In this document: piece by piece, positions 8,541-18,314 of the stretch
Layout of the letters: every line of letters starts with the position of its first letter
Position numbering within the stretch: position 1 is the stretch's first letter
Assembly: GCA_027451745.1 (NCBI GenBank)
Contig: DAIDIP010000012.1
Coordinates: 41,216 to 105,215 of the forward strand
DNA from: Candidatus Melainabacteria bacterium
GTDB taxonomy: Bacteria; Cyanobacteriota; Vampirovibrionia; Obscuribacterales; Obscuribacteraceae
Length of the DNA: 64,000 nucleotides
Direction: 5' to 3'
Program-made: the position numbers and the translations under genes
Notes under the pieces: model-generated
What the model saw: only the letters and a program-made list of their open reading frames with translations
Database searches by the model: none
Told to the model about the DNA's origin: nothing

Positions 8541-9451
8541 CCTCTTAAAGCTTCAGCTCCACCGACAATTTCAAGCAAGTCTTGAGTGATACCAGTTTGT
8601 CTGGCTTTGTTATAGACCAATGTTAATGAGCTGATCAAATCACGAGCATTGTTGGAAGCATTAGTCATGGCATTCATACGCGCTGCCAATTCAGCTGCTG
8701 ACGCTTCTAGTAATGCCTGATAAATGACGTTTTCCAAATACTTAGGAATTAATTCTTTGGTCATTACTTCGTAAACGTTTGGCTCAAATAGTCTTACCGG
8801 GCTCATTGGCTCTGAGGCTATTGCGTCGATATGTTCTTCTTGTTCCATTGCTTCCAAATTAGGAATGCTGGCTGGCAAATAAGGAATTTGTATAACTCTG
8901 GAACGCAACATAGAAATAAATTGTGTGCCGATTAATTCAACAGCGTCTACAACACCATCAGTAAACAGTGCACTTGCATGCTCAGAGATCAATTTAGATT
9001 CTTGCACGCTTGGTATGGCTGGCAACAGAGTATAGCTTTTCAGTTTTTCAACTTTAACTGATTTGAAAAACGCAGCTGCTTTTAAGCCCACCACAATTAG
9101 AGAAACTTCTTTTCCTTCTGCTTGTAGAGCTTGGATTCTGCCTAAAGCTTCACGGAAAACAGTTGTATTATACGAACCGCAAAGCCCTCTATCAGAAGAC
9201 AATACAATCAAAGCTATCTTCTTGACTGGGCGAGCATGTAATAAAGGAAGCCCAGACAAGTCAACAGAACTTATTTCTTTAACTGCTGAAGCAAGCATTT
9301 CAATCACAGCTTTTGTGAATGGTCTAGCCGCTTGTACCCTAGCTTGCGCTCGACGTACTTTAGCAGCTGCAACTAAACGCATAGCGCGAGTAATTTTTTG
9401 TGTTGCTTGAACACTCTTAATTCTCTGTCTAATTGCTTTTAGATTTGCCAT
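8537..9451 (-). CDS. atpG: ATP synthase gamma subunit
   Basis: Central rotor shaft of the F1 sector, coupling proton flow to catalysis. The 304-residue protein shows the family's N-terminal coiled coil (IKSVQATQKITRAMRLVAAAK), SSDRGLCGSYN, and the C-terminal VYNKARQTGITQDLLEIVGGAEAL. By eye the segment between YLPASIPN and LFEPN is longer than the E. coli form but shorter than the regulatory insertion of photosynthetic cyanobacteria. It is the last gene of the operon, 31 nt after atpA. No epsilon or beta gene follows; in cyanobacteria these lie in a separate locus. Confidence 0.95.
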   Translation of the reverse strand: MANLKAIRQRIKSVQATQKITRAMRLVAAAKVRRAQARVQAARPFTKAVIEMLASAVKEISSVDLSGLPLLHARPVKKIALIVLSSDRGLCGSYNTTVFREALGRIQALQAEGKEVSLIVVGLKAAAFFKSVKVEKLKSYTLLPAIPSVQESKLISEHASALFTDGVVDAVELIGTQFISMLRSRVIQIPYLPASIPNLEAMEQEEHIDAIASEPMSPVRLFEPNVYEVMTKELIPKYLENVIYQALLEASAAELAARMNAMTNASNNARDLISSLTLVYNKARQTGITQDLLEIVGGAEALRG

Positions 9452-9482
9452 GATTGTTTATTTCTCTTTGAGATGTAATTAC

Positions 9483-11006
9483 TTAAGCGTGAAAGAAATT
9501 GGTTTTGAAATTAGTGATTTGATCTGCAAGCGCTTTTTCATCGGCTTCAGATAATTTGTCACCACTCATCAGTTTAACTTCGATATCTTTGCCTTGGGCA
9601 GAGAGATATTTAAACCATTCAGCTTTAAATTTACCAATTTGCTTAGTATCTACATCATCTAATAAACCTTTATTAGCAGCAAAGATAATGGATACTTGTT
9701 GAGCTAATGATAATGGCTGATACTGAGGTTGTTTCAACACTTCGGTTAGCTTTTGACCCCGACGAATTTGATCTTGAGTGGCTTTATCTAGGTCAGAAGC
9801 AAATTGAGCAAATGCTTCTAGTTCTCTGAACTGAGCTAGGTCTAGACGCAATTTACCAGCTACCATTTTCATAGCTTTAGTTTGCGCGGCCCCACCTACA
9901 CGGCTAACAGAAATACCAGCGTTAATAGCAGGTCTTACGCCAGCATAGAACAAGTCTGTTTCTAAGAAAATCTGGCCGTCTGTAATAGAAATGACATTTG
10001 TTGGAATGTAGGCAGAAACGTCACCAGCTTGAGTTTCAATAATAGGTAGAGCAGTAAGAGAACCTGCACCCAATTTATCAGACAATTTAGCAGCCCGTTC
10101 TAACAAACGGCTGTGTAAGTAGAACACGTCACCTGGATAAGCTTCACGACCTGGTGGGCGTCTTAATAACAAACTCATGGCACGATACGCTGCAGCATGT
10201 TTTGATAAGTCATCATAAACACATAAAGCATGTTGCCCTTTATGCATAAAGTATTCACCAATTGTTGCACCAGCATACGGAGCCAAGAATTGTAGAGCTG
10301 GAGCAGATGTAGCTGAAGCATCAATAATTACCGAATACTCCATAGCGCCTTTTTCTTCAAGAATTTTTTGAATTCTTCCTACATTGCTTTCTTTTTGTCC
10401 GATAGCAACATAGATACAAATCGGTCTATTAGGTTGATGTTTTTGATTGATGATAGCGTCAACAGCAATAGCTGTTTTCCCGGTTTGTCTATCACCAATG
10501 ATCAATTCACGCTGACCACGTCCAATTGGAATCATACCGTCGATAGCGCTGATACCAGTCATCAATGGTTCACAAATAGATTGACGCTCTACGATACCTG
10601 GTGCTTTAACTTCAATCGCGCTGAATTCATCAGTAGTTATTGGTCCTTTACCATCTAGTGGTTGACCAATTGGGTTAATAACACGACCAAGTAATGCTGG
10701 ACCAACTGGAACAGAGGCAATGCGTCCTGTTGTTTTAACGGTCATGCCTTCTTTGATTTTTCTGCCTTCGCCAAGAATAACAACACCAACGTTATCTTCT
10801 TCAAGGTTCAGTACCATGCCTGCTGTTTTGTCTTCGTCTTCGAATTCAACAAGTTCACCAGCCATAGCTTTTTCTAGGCCGTAAACACGCGAAATACCGT
10901 CACCAATTTGCATGACTGTACCGACATTTGAAACGCTAAGAGTTGAGCGATAATTCTCTAACTGTGCTTTTAATATAGATGTAATTTCGTCCGGTCTAAT
11001 TGCCAT
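9483..11006 (-). CDS. atpA: ATP synthase alpha subunit
   Basis: Non-catalytic nucleotide-binding subunit of F1. At 507 residues it has the normal length. The P-loop GDRQTGKT is at 171-178, with [10 protein letters not shown] and the strongly conserved [22 protein letters not shown] region. It is 25 nt downstream of the delta gene and 31 nt upstream of the gamma gene, clearly one operon. The catalytic beta subunit is not in the window. Confidence 0.97.
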   Translation of the reverse strand: MAIRPDEITSILKAQLENYRSTLSVSNVGTVMQIGDGISRVYGLEKAMAGELVEFEDEDKTAGMVLNLEEDNVGVVILGEGRKIKEGMTVKTTGRIASVPVGPALLGRVINPIGQPLDGKGPITTDEFSAIEVKAPGIVERQSICEPLMTGISAIDGMIPIGRGQRELIIGDRQTGKTAIAVDAIINQKHQPNRPICIYVAIGQKESNVGRIQKILEEKGAMEYSVIIDASATSAPALQFLAPYAGATIGEYFMHKGQHALCVYDDLSKHAAAYRAMSLLLRRPPGREAYPGDVFYLHSRLLERAAKLSDKLGAGSLTALPIIETQAGDVSAYIPTNVISITDGQIFLETDLFYAGVRPAINAGISVSRVGGAAQTKAMKMVAGKLRLDLAQFRELEAFAQFASDLDKATQDQIRRGQKLTEVLKQPQYQPLSLAQQVSIIFAANKGLLDDVDTKQIGKFKAEWFKYLSAQGKDIEVKLMSGDKLSEADEKALADQITNFKTNFFHA

Positions 11007-11031
11007 AATGTATGCCGCTCCTTGTTAGTTT

Positions 11032-11589
11032 TTAAACACTCAGTAAAACTTTTTCTATATTGTTCAGGCGACCTTTAAGACTGCCGTCAATAACTTGATC
11101 ACCAATTCTCAAAACAAAACCCGCAATTAAAGACGGATCAACAACTGTTTCTAGACTCAAATTTTTGCCTAAGTATTCATTTAAACGAGCTTTAATATCT
11201 GCTAGATTGCTTTCAGATAATTCTTCGGACGAAATCAATTGAGCCGTGGCTGTGTTTCGTTTTTCATTTAAAAGTTTAGTGTAGGCAGTTTCAATAGACG
11301 GTAATAACTCTAGTCTTCGCCTGTTAACTAGTAAATCTAAAAGACGTAAAGTAAGTTCTTGCACTTGTCCCATAAAAATTTCTTTTAGCAAAGCTCTTTT
11401 TTGTGTGGCTGAATAAGATGGGTGACTAAGAGCGTGATTTAAATCAGGATTACTTTCGATTGTTTGATTGATAGTATGCAAATCTGATCCGACTGAATCG
11501 GCTAAAGTAAAAACATGCTCAGAAGAAACGACTAACTCAATTAGAGCTCGAGCGTAACGTTCACCGACTAAACTGTGTTGAGATTTCAC
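11032..11589 (-). CDS. atpH: ATP synthase delta subunit
   Basis: Peripheral stalk cap that joins the b subunits to the top of F1. The 185-residue product opens GERYARALIELV, the usual OSCP/delta N-terminus, followed by an all-helical domain with LTLRLLDLLVNRRRLELLPSI. It ends with VDPSLIAGFVLRIGDQVIDGSLKGRLNNIEKVL, typical of the C-terminal domain. It lies between the b and alpha genes with gaps of 19 and 25 nt. Confidence 0.93.
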   Translation of the reverse strand: MKSQHSLVGERYARALIELVVSSEHVFTLADSVGSDLHTINQTIESNPDLNHALSHPSYSATQKRALLKEIFMGQVQELTLRLLDLLVNRRRLELLPSIETAYTKLLNEKRNTATAQLISSEELSESNLADIKARLNEYLGKNLSLETVVDPSLIAGFVLRIGDQVIDGSLKGRLNNIEKVLLSV

Positions 11590-11608
11590 TCTAATTGACT
11601 CCTTAGTC

Positions 11609-12193
11609 CTAACCTACTTTTTGAGGATTCTGAGCTGTATTGCCGCTTACTGTTTCATTGCCGATACTCGAACTGCCGACTTTGCTTAATTCACCCATAA
11701 ATTCATTAGCAATTTTGCTTTTATTGTTGGCAGTCAATCCAGACTTAAGATTTTCCTGAGCTAATTTTATGGCAGCTTTAGAAACTATATTGCGCATCTC
11801 AATAATTGCTGCTTGCCTTTCATTGTGAGCAGCAAGCTCAAATTTTTTGCGCAAATCAGTTATATCTGTTTCAGTTTGTTGTTTTATATCTTCAACCATT
11901 TGCTTTGCGGCATGTTTGGCTTCCAATACTATTTTTTCTGCTTCTTCTCCAGCCTGTTCAATTCGACGCTTTTGTTCTGCCAATGCTTCTTCGGCATTTA
12001 GGCGAGTCTTTGCTGCTAATTCTAATTCAGCATTAATAGCTTCTTGACGCTGAGCGATAAGTTGAGGGGCATACTTTTTTATTGCCCAAACTAAAATAAC
12101 AATCAGTAAAAGCCAATTGATTAGATTCGAGCGAAAATCTAATAAGGAAGTTAAGAAATTTTCGTTTCCTAGCTCAGCAGCGAAAAAAAACAT
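11609..12193 (-). CDS. atpF: ATP synthase subunit b
   Basis: Membrane-anchored peripheral stalk subunit. The 194-residue protein has one N-terminal membrane helix (LINWLLLIVILVWAIKKYAPQ) followed by a long Ala/Glu/Lys/Gln-rich helix forming the stalk, and a polar Ser/Asn-rich tail. It is the second of two b-type genes and, by position directly before delta, corresponds to cyanobacterial b rather than b'. Two different b subunits forming a heterodimer is characteristic of cyanobacteria and chloroplasts. Confidence 0.9.
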   Translation of the reverse strand: MFFFAAELGNENFLTSLLDFRSNLINWLLLIVILVWAIKKYAPQLIAQRQEAINAELELAAKTRLNAEEALAEQKRRIEQAGEEAEKIVLEAKHAAKQMVEDIKQQTETDITDLRKKFELAAHNERQAAIIEMRNIVSKAAIKLAQENLKSGLTANNKSKIANEFMGELSKVGSSSIGNETVSGNTAQNPQKVG

Positions 12194-12205
12194 ACACTAG
12201 ACTCC

Positions 12206-12682
12206 TTAACGCGTCTGTTTGAGCACTTGAAATACACGCTCTTCATTTGTAACAAGCGCTGGTCTTTCACCCAATAATTTGTTGATGATATCGCCAACTA
12301 ATTCCAATTCTGAATGGATGAGGGACTGCAACAAACTTTCCCTACAAGCTGTAAGTTCAGCTTTTAGTTTGTCTAATTTGTCGCGTCCTTCGCTTTGAAT
12401 CGCTTTGAGCTGTTCATCACGTTCTTTTTGAGCTTTTCCCAGCGCTTCTTGAATTATTGATTGGGCTTCGGAGCGACTAGCATGCAAACTTGTTTGATAA
12501 TTGTTGAGAACTTTTTCTGCTTCTTGAGTGCAATTAGTCGCCGCATCTAGATTGTCCTGAATACGCCTGCGGCGTTGTTCAATAACCTTACCAACGGGCT
12601 TTAGCATTATCACATTCAATAATTGAATGAAGATAAGAAAAAGAAAAAGGATTATTACGTATGTACCATTGATTTCAAACAT
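12206..12682 (-). CDS. atpF': ATP synthase subunit b' (second b-type subunit)
   Basis: Partner of subunit b in the peripheral stalk. The 158-residue protein starts MFEINGTYVIILFLFLIFIQ, a single membrane helix close to the N-terminus with hardly any leader, as in cyanobacterial b'. It then forms a long charged helix starting KPVGKVIEQRRRRIQ. It follows the c-subunit gene by 46 nt and precedes b by 12 nt, the order seen in cyanobacteria. In cyanobacterial nomenclature this gene is called atpG, a symbol that elsewhere means gamma. Confidence 0.88.
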   Translation of the reverse strand: MFEINGTYVIILFLFLIFIQLLNVIMLKPVGKVIEQRRRRIQDNLDAATNCTQEAEKVLNNYQTSLHASRSEAQSIIQEALGKAQKERDEQLKAIQSEGRDKLDKLKAELTACRESLLQSLIHSELELVGDIINKLLGERPALVTNEERVFQVLKQTR

Positions 12683-12728
12683 GTTTATTTGCCAACTCTC
12701 ACCAACCTAAACATCAGCGTGAAAATTC

Positions 12729-13019
12729 TTAGCTTACGCTAGAGGCAAAATTGTACAGAAGAATAGCTATAACGAAAGCTAGCAATCCTAGCGCTTCCAT
12801 AAGAGCGGCAATAATGATTGTATTTGTCAAAAGTTTGCCTGTCATTTCTGGCTGCCTAGCCATACCTTCTAATGCACCAGCTCCAGCTAAACCAATACCA
12901 ATACCAGGACCAATAACACCAACGGCGGCTATGCCTGCGCCAACAAACGCAGCTGACTTTAAAAGAGTGATATTTGATGCAACCGCAGTGCCTGTTTGAG
13001 CTAACACAGTATGATCCAC
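12729..13019 (-). CDS. atpE: ATP synthase subunit c
   Basis: Rotor ring subunit of F0. The 96-residue protein has two membrane helices joined by the polar loop ARQPE. Helix 1 has the glycine motif GIGIGLAGAGA and helix 2 has the ion-carrying carboxylate Glu75 (AALMEALGLLAF). The residues typical of sodium-binding rings (Gln in helix 1, Ser/Thr after the Glu) are absent, so proton coupling is inferred. The N-terminus is about 15 residues longer than most c subunits; an ATG closer to the first helix is not available, so the long form is kept. Confidence 0.95.
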   Translation of the reverse strand: MDHTVLAQTGTAVASNITLLKSAAFVGAGIAAVGVIGPGIGIGLAGAGALEGMARQPEMTGKLLTNTIIIAALMEALGLLAFVIAILLYNFASSVS

Positions 13020-13233
13020 TTTGATTCTCCTTTTAGTAACGTATTTTCCTAATTGATGGAGTCTTCACAGCAAGAACTGGCAAAGACGACAACAATGCAT
13101 ATTGCCAAGATCAGCTAAACTGAGCAGATCTCAGTAACTATCCTCTTGAACGGACTCTATTATAGCAACACACTGTTTCCTACATACTCATCGAACGTTT
13201 AAGGCTTTCCTAAGATTGCTTCTTGCGCCGTAC

Positions 13234-14004
13234 TTAGTGATGAGAAACAGTTAGTCCAATGTAAATTGACGTTAATAATGCAAATACAAAAGCTTGGATA
13301 ATTCCAATAAATAACTCAAAAGCCATTACTCCAGTTGGTAACAAAACTGGAACTAGATTCAATGCCACACTACGTATAATTTCATCGGCAGTGATAACAC
13401 ACATAAGTCTTATGGCTAGAGTTGACGGACGAATAACAAAATCGAGCCACTCAATAATCCAATTGATAAAATTCAATGGATTTAAATAGAGCAGTAAATA
13501 TTTATGACCGTGGGTTACTAGCCCTGACCCAATATAGGTAAAGAAGGCAATGCTCGCTAAGGCTGCAGTAACATTGAAGTCTGTTGTGGCTGCAGCAACT
13601 TCAAATGGTTCGTGGTGTACTTTAGGCCAACCCGGAATAGCCTCAAAGGCTTTCCAAGGACCTACGCCAAGAAAGTTATTTACTAATACGAAAATAAAAA
13701 TACCACCAACTAGGGGCATGAATTTTTTATAGCCGCTTCCTATCTGCTCTTTAGTAAGGTTGGCAATAAAATCGTAATAAGTCTCAAGCAAAATTTGGCC
13801 GATACCGCCAGCTTTTTGGGAAGTAAGTCTAGGGGTTATTACTGCTGCACCAAGCAAAATCAATGACATACTGGTAAGACTAAGAGCAATGGTATCGACG
13901 TGAATACTGCCCACTTTGCCAAGAGCTGGTATGCCTAGAAAGAAGGAATTAGATATATTAGGGTCGTTTACGAAATAACTGAGCGGTAAGTTTTTGCCTA
14001 ACAT
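13234..14004 (-). CDS. atpB: ATP synthase subunit a
   Basis: Stator half of the F0 proton channel. The 256-residue membrane protein has the essential arginine in TLAIRLMCVITADEII (Arg199, matching E. coli Arg210) with Glu208, and the last-helix Gln237 in IIQAFVFALLTSIYI. The stretch after the arginine is unusual: most bacteria and cyanobacteria have RLFGN, here it is RLMCV, so the usual Asn is replaced. It is preceded by the AtpZ-like gene (161 nt) and followed by the c gene after a 214-nt gap in which I see no gene. Confidence 0.94.
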   Translation of the reverse strand: MLGKNLPLSYFVNDPNISNSFFLGIPALGKVGSIHVDTIALSLTSMSLILLGAAVITPRLTSQKAGGIGQILLETYYDFIANLTKEQIGSGYKKFMPLVGGIFIFVLVNNFLGVGPWKAFEAIPGWPKVHHEPFEVAAATTDFNVTAALASIAFFTYIGSGLVTHGHKYLLLYLNPLNFINWIIEWLDFVIRPSTLAIRLMCVITADEIIRSVALNLVPVLLPTGVMAFELFIGIIQAFVFALLTSIYIGLTVSHH

Positions 14005-14165
14005 TTAGTAATTTCTCATTGAATTTTTGGGTTTGCCTATTTTTTTATCATCGAAAAACTGGTCGCCAAGCACCAGAGCGAACATCTGTTTATAGGCACA
14101 ACCTATCAACCATCCTAACTTATACTAGATTATCCGCTGAAAAAGCAGTCTTTTAAAGGAAAGTT

Positions 14166-14393
14166 TTATTCTTCTTCTTTTTCAGCCTTAATGCTTTTCA
14201 TGATCATTCTAGCTAATCCTGCTATTACACCAAGGATTGCTAAAGTAATCGTTAACCAAGGAGAAGTCGCGAATTTTTCATCCAAAAAACGTCCAAGATA
14301 AACGCCCAAAGCAGCCATTACCCCAGTTCCTATAACAGCATCGCCACCACTGAGTAATGCACTTGCTACTGAATCATCTTTCTTGTCTTTCAT
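14166..14393 (-). CDS. AtpZ/AtpI-family accessory membrane protein
   Basis: Small 75-residue protein with two hydrophobic helices around LGRFLDEKFATSPWLTITLAILGVIAG. The LD-x(n)-TSPW pattern is typical of the F1F0 gene-1 (AtpZ) family, often the first gene of atp operons and linked to assembly or magnesium/calcium supply. It opens the ATP synthase operon on the minus strand and is divergent from pspA, with 133 nt between the two starts. I could not pick a convincing promoter for it. Confidence 0.75.
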   Translation of the reverse strand: MKDKKDDSVASALLSGGDAVIGTGVMAALGVYLGRFLDEKFATSPWLTITLAILGVIAGLARMIMKSIKAEKEEE

Positions 14394-14526
14394 GTTTCAA
14401 CTTATCCTTATCTTCAGTACATTTTAACTTCTATTAACACAAGAGATGCTTTTCTCGGTAGTATTTCATACATTGATGTTAGTTTTGCCGGGTATACAAA
14501 GATAAGATAATTGGAGATGTCATTAA

Positions 14527-15276
14527 ATGTTTGAACGTTTTGTAAATATGATTCGGGCTATCTTTGGTGCCATACTTGGCAAGGTTGAAGATCCTAGCTT
14601 ATTGCTAGAACAGTCTTATCAAGACTTAAACACCAATGTTATGCAAGTGCGACAAGCAGTTGCACAAGCACTGGCAACTGAGAAGCAGATCGAGCAGCAG
14701 CGTCAAAAAAATCTCGAACAAATTCAAACTTGGCATAACAGAGCATCAATGGCCGTTCAACAGCAAAAAGATGATTTAGCTAAACAAGCTCTTCAACGTA
14801 AGCAGCAATACACGCAAGTAGCAGCAGAGCAAGAGATCTTATTGAAGAATCAGCACCAAACTACAGAAGCTTTAAAAGAAAGACTTGCTGATCTTGAAGG
14901 GGAAGTGCAAAAAGCTTATTCAAAAAAACAAGTACTAATAGCTCGCGATAAAGCAGCCCAAGCTACTAGTAAGGCTAACGAATTACTATCCAAAACTAAT
15001 GCCTATGGAACTTTATCTACAATGGATAGAATGGAAGAAAAAGTACAAGAGCGCGAAGCTCGTTCTGCGGCTTTAGCTGAATTGGCTGGCGATCAAATAG
15101 AAAAGCAATTCAAGAATCTTGAAAGCAAAACAGATTTAGATCAAGATCTGGCAGCGTTAAAAAACGAACTTGGTATGGGTCCTACAAAAATAGAAATCAA
15201 AGAACCAATTCTTCTTGAAGAAAATAACAAAGCAAATGAAACTATAGAAGCGCAAGAAGTTCGCGAGCAAGACTAG
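14527..15276 (+). CDS. pspA: PspA/Vipp1-family membrane-remodelling protein
   Basis: Peripheral membrane protein of the ESCRT-III-like PspA/IM30 family that stabilises stressed membranes. The 249-residue product begins with the amphipathic helix MFERFVNMIRAIFGAILGKVEDP and then forms long coiled-coil helices rich in Gln, Glu, Lys and Ala. A tail of about 35 residues follows the last family helix (DLAALKNELGMG), reminiscent of Vipp1, though whether it is equivalent cannot be told by eye. A GGAG about 11 nt upstream supports the ATG. It is transcribed away from the ATP synthase operon. Confidence 0.9.
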   Translation: MFERFVNMIRAIFGAILGKVEDPSLLLEQSYQDLNTNVMQVRQAVAQALATEKQIEQQRQKNLEQIQTWHNRASMAVQQQKDDLAKQALQRKQQYTQVAAEQEILLKNQHQTTEALKERLADLEGEVQKAYSKKQVLIARDKAAQATSKANELLSKTNAYGTLSTMDRMEEKVQEREARSAALAELAGDQIEKQFKNLESKTDLDQDLAALKNELGMGPTKIEIKEPILLEENNKANETIEAQEVREQD

Positions 15277-15515
15277 TACATAGTTCTAAAACGTTAATGT
15301 GTTATGGAGTTTTGCTTTTAGAGCCGCTGGGTACGGATTGGGTAAAAGCTCGACTATTTTTATAGAATACAAAATCGTATGCTGAACCTTGATTTGCTTG
15401 CCCAAATTTATTTGATAAGTTTTTTTGTTGGTAGTCTTTTGTCGATCAGGATATTTCTGCTCACGGCGATTTGGATAGTTCAAATATCAATTCTTGGCTG
15501 AGCAATTATATGTAA

Positions 15516-15898
15516 ATCAACATTCTTGCTAATCTAAGAAGACGCTTTTTATATTTTGTCCAAGGATATGATCTCGCTTCTCGTATTGGCATGTTACTCA
15601 TTGCCTGGCTTAGTCCTATTAGTTGGACAATTAATTCATTACAGTCCCCTGGAGTTTCTAGCCAAGAAGATGTAATTGGTTCAGTAGCTGAAGTTTGTAC
15701 GCCAATGAAAGACAATCAAATTGGCGAAATAATTTACAAGTTAGACTCCAGCCGTACTAATTGTGCTGCCAAACCAGCTAAACCAGGATTGGAAATAAAG
15801 CGAGGTACCAAAGTAATGATTGTCGGCATGGAAAATCAATTGCATTAATTGAGCCAATAACAGACCCTGTACTGCTTGAAGACTTGCAGCAAAAATAA
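15516..15898 (+). pseudogene. Frameshifted NfeD-like/OB-fold membrane protein
   Basis: An open frame from just after the TAA at 15513 encodes FLYFVQGYDLASRIGMLLIA, a hydrophobic start, then a beta-rich domain (EDVIGSVAEVCTPMKD, GEIIYKLDS, LEIKRGTKVMIVGMENQ). This looks like the C-terminal OB-fold of NfeD/YqiJ-type proteins. The frame stops at 15848. A shift of one base at about 15840 continues ALIEPITDPVLLEDLQQK to a stop at 15898, which reads like the natural end of that domain. There is no ATG before 15591 although the sequence upstream looks coding. Both points indicate a disabled gene or a sequencing error. The preceding 230 nt (15286-15515) show nothing I can support. Confidence 0.5.
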
Positions 15899-15947
15899 GA
15901 AATAGACAATAAGGTACAGACGGAACTAACGGTCCTACCCACAAAAA

Positions 15948-17123
<1,176 letters not shown>

Positions 17124-17223
17124 TTAAATCACGTAAATAGTTGTCTTTATAAAGGCATTGACTAACATTTTGTCTTGCCAGGTCAATATAATAACTGATG
17201 ATACCGTATTAGGGTGATAAGTA

Positions 17224-18210
17224 ATGTTTCTTGAATCAATGCGCCAAATAGTAAAAGATAAATCGATGCGCATTGTTTTTCCTGATGGCACGGATGAGCG
17301 AGCATTAAAATCAGCTATTTTTCTGCAAGAAAACAATTTTGCTCGTCCTATACTATTGGCTAATTTAAGTAAAATTGAGCAATTAGCACAAGCAAAAAGT
17401 CTAGACATTTCAAAGCTAAATATTTGCGATCCACGAAAAGATAGTAACTTTCTCTCCTATGTCGAACAGTATTATGCATTGCGTAAGCACAAAAATATTT
17501 CTCAAGAAGAGGCAACCGAGAAAGTAACGCTGCCTCATTATTTTGGCGCTTTAATGGTAAAAAATGGTAAAGCTGATGGTATGGTTTCTGGACTAAGCAG
17601 TAACACAAAGCCATTTTTACCAGCTTTTGAAATAATAAAACTAAAACCAGGTTTTAAAAGAGCTTCTTCTTTGTTTGTTCTTGAATGGCCAGAACGCCTT
17701 TTATTCTTTGCTGATTGTGCTGTAAATATAGATCCTGATGCAAAAGCTTTAGCTGAGATTGCTCATGCGACGGCACAATCTGTTCGTTCGTTTGGTTATG
17801 AGCCACGCGTTGCTTTTCTGTCTTTTTCTACTCATGGTAGTGGGCATGGTGAAATAGTTAATAAAGTGGCGCAAGCTACGCGGATAGCTCAACAAGAATG
17901 TCCTAACATTGTCATTGACGGCGAAGTACAATTTGATACAGCTTTATTGCCAGAAGTGACAAAACGCAAAGCTCCAAATAGTCCTTTTGCTGAAAAAGGA
18001 GCGAATGTTTTTATTTTCCCTGATTTAAATTGTGGCAATATCGCTTATAAAATCACTGAGCGTTTGGCGAAAGCAATTGCCACTGGTCCTATTTTGCAAG
18101 GACTGAACTCGCCAATAAATGACGTATCCCGTGGTTGTTCTTATGAAGACTTTGCTAACGTAGCCATACTTACAGCTGCGCAAGCATGTTTAGAAAAAAG
18201 CGTTGTCTAA
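17224..18210 (+). CDS. pta: Phosphate acetyltransferase
   Basis: Converts acetyl-CoA and phosphate to acetyl phosphate and CoA, the first half of the acetate/ATP pathway. The 328-residue protein is the short single-domain form: RIVFPDGTDERAL near the N-terminus, ADGMVSGLSSNT in the middle, and the conserved C-terminal VFIFPDLNCGNIAYKITERLAKA and GPILQGLNSPINDVSRGCS. A phosphobutyryltransferase is the nearest alternative, but these motifs favour Pta. No acetate kinase gene is next to it. A gap of 104 nt with a direct repeat follows. Confidence 0.9.
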   Translation: MFLESMRQIVKDKSMRIVFPDGTDERALKSAIFLQENNFARPILLANLSKIEQLAQAKSLDISKLNICDPRKDSNFLSYVEQYYALRKHKNISQEEATEKVTLPHYFGALMVKNGKADGMVSGLSSNTKPFLPAFEIIKLKPGFKRASSLFVLEWPERLLFFADCAVNIDPDAKALAEIAHATAQSVRSFGYEPRVAFLSFSTHGSGHGEIVNKVAQATRIAQQECPNIVIDGEVQFDTALLPEVTKRKAPNSPFAEKGANVFIFPDLNCGNIAYKITERLAKAIATGPILQGLNSPINDVSRGCSYEDFANVAILTAAQACLEKSVV

Positions 18211-18234
18211 GCTACGCATTTTAAAAATAGAGTT

Positions 18235-18282
18235 ACCTATAGGTTATTAATGTCTGTGCTTTTTGTAACCTATAAGTTATTA
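18235..18282. repeat. Pair of 15-bp direct repeats upstream of an unknown gene
   Basis: ACCTATAGGTTATTA at 18235-18249 and ACCTATAAGTTATTA at 18268-18282 match at 14 of 15 bases and start 33 bp apart, about three helical turns. The first copy also contains the palindrome ACCTATAGGT. They lie 33 to 80 nt before the ATG at 18315 and could be binding sites of a regulator. No regulator can be named. Confidence 0.45.
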
Positions 18283-18314
18283 TTATGGCCCTGCGCAAAA
18301 ACTGAGGTTAGATA

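Noticed and set aside
15286..15715. Two minus-strand frames (65 and 69 residues)
   Set aside because: No motif or start signal; the plus strand from 15516 reads as a coherent domain instead.
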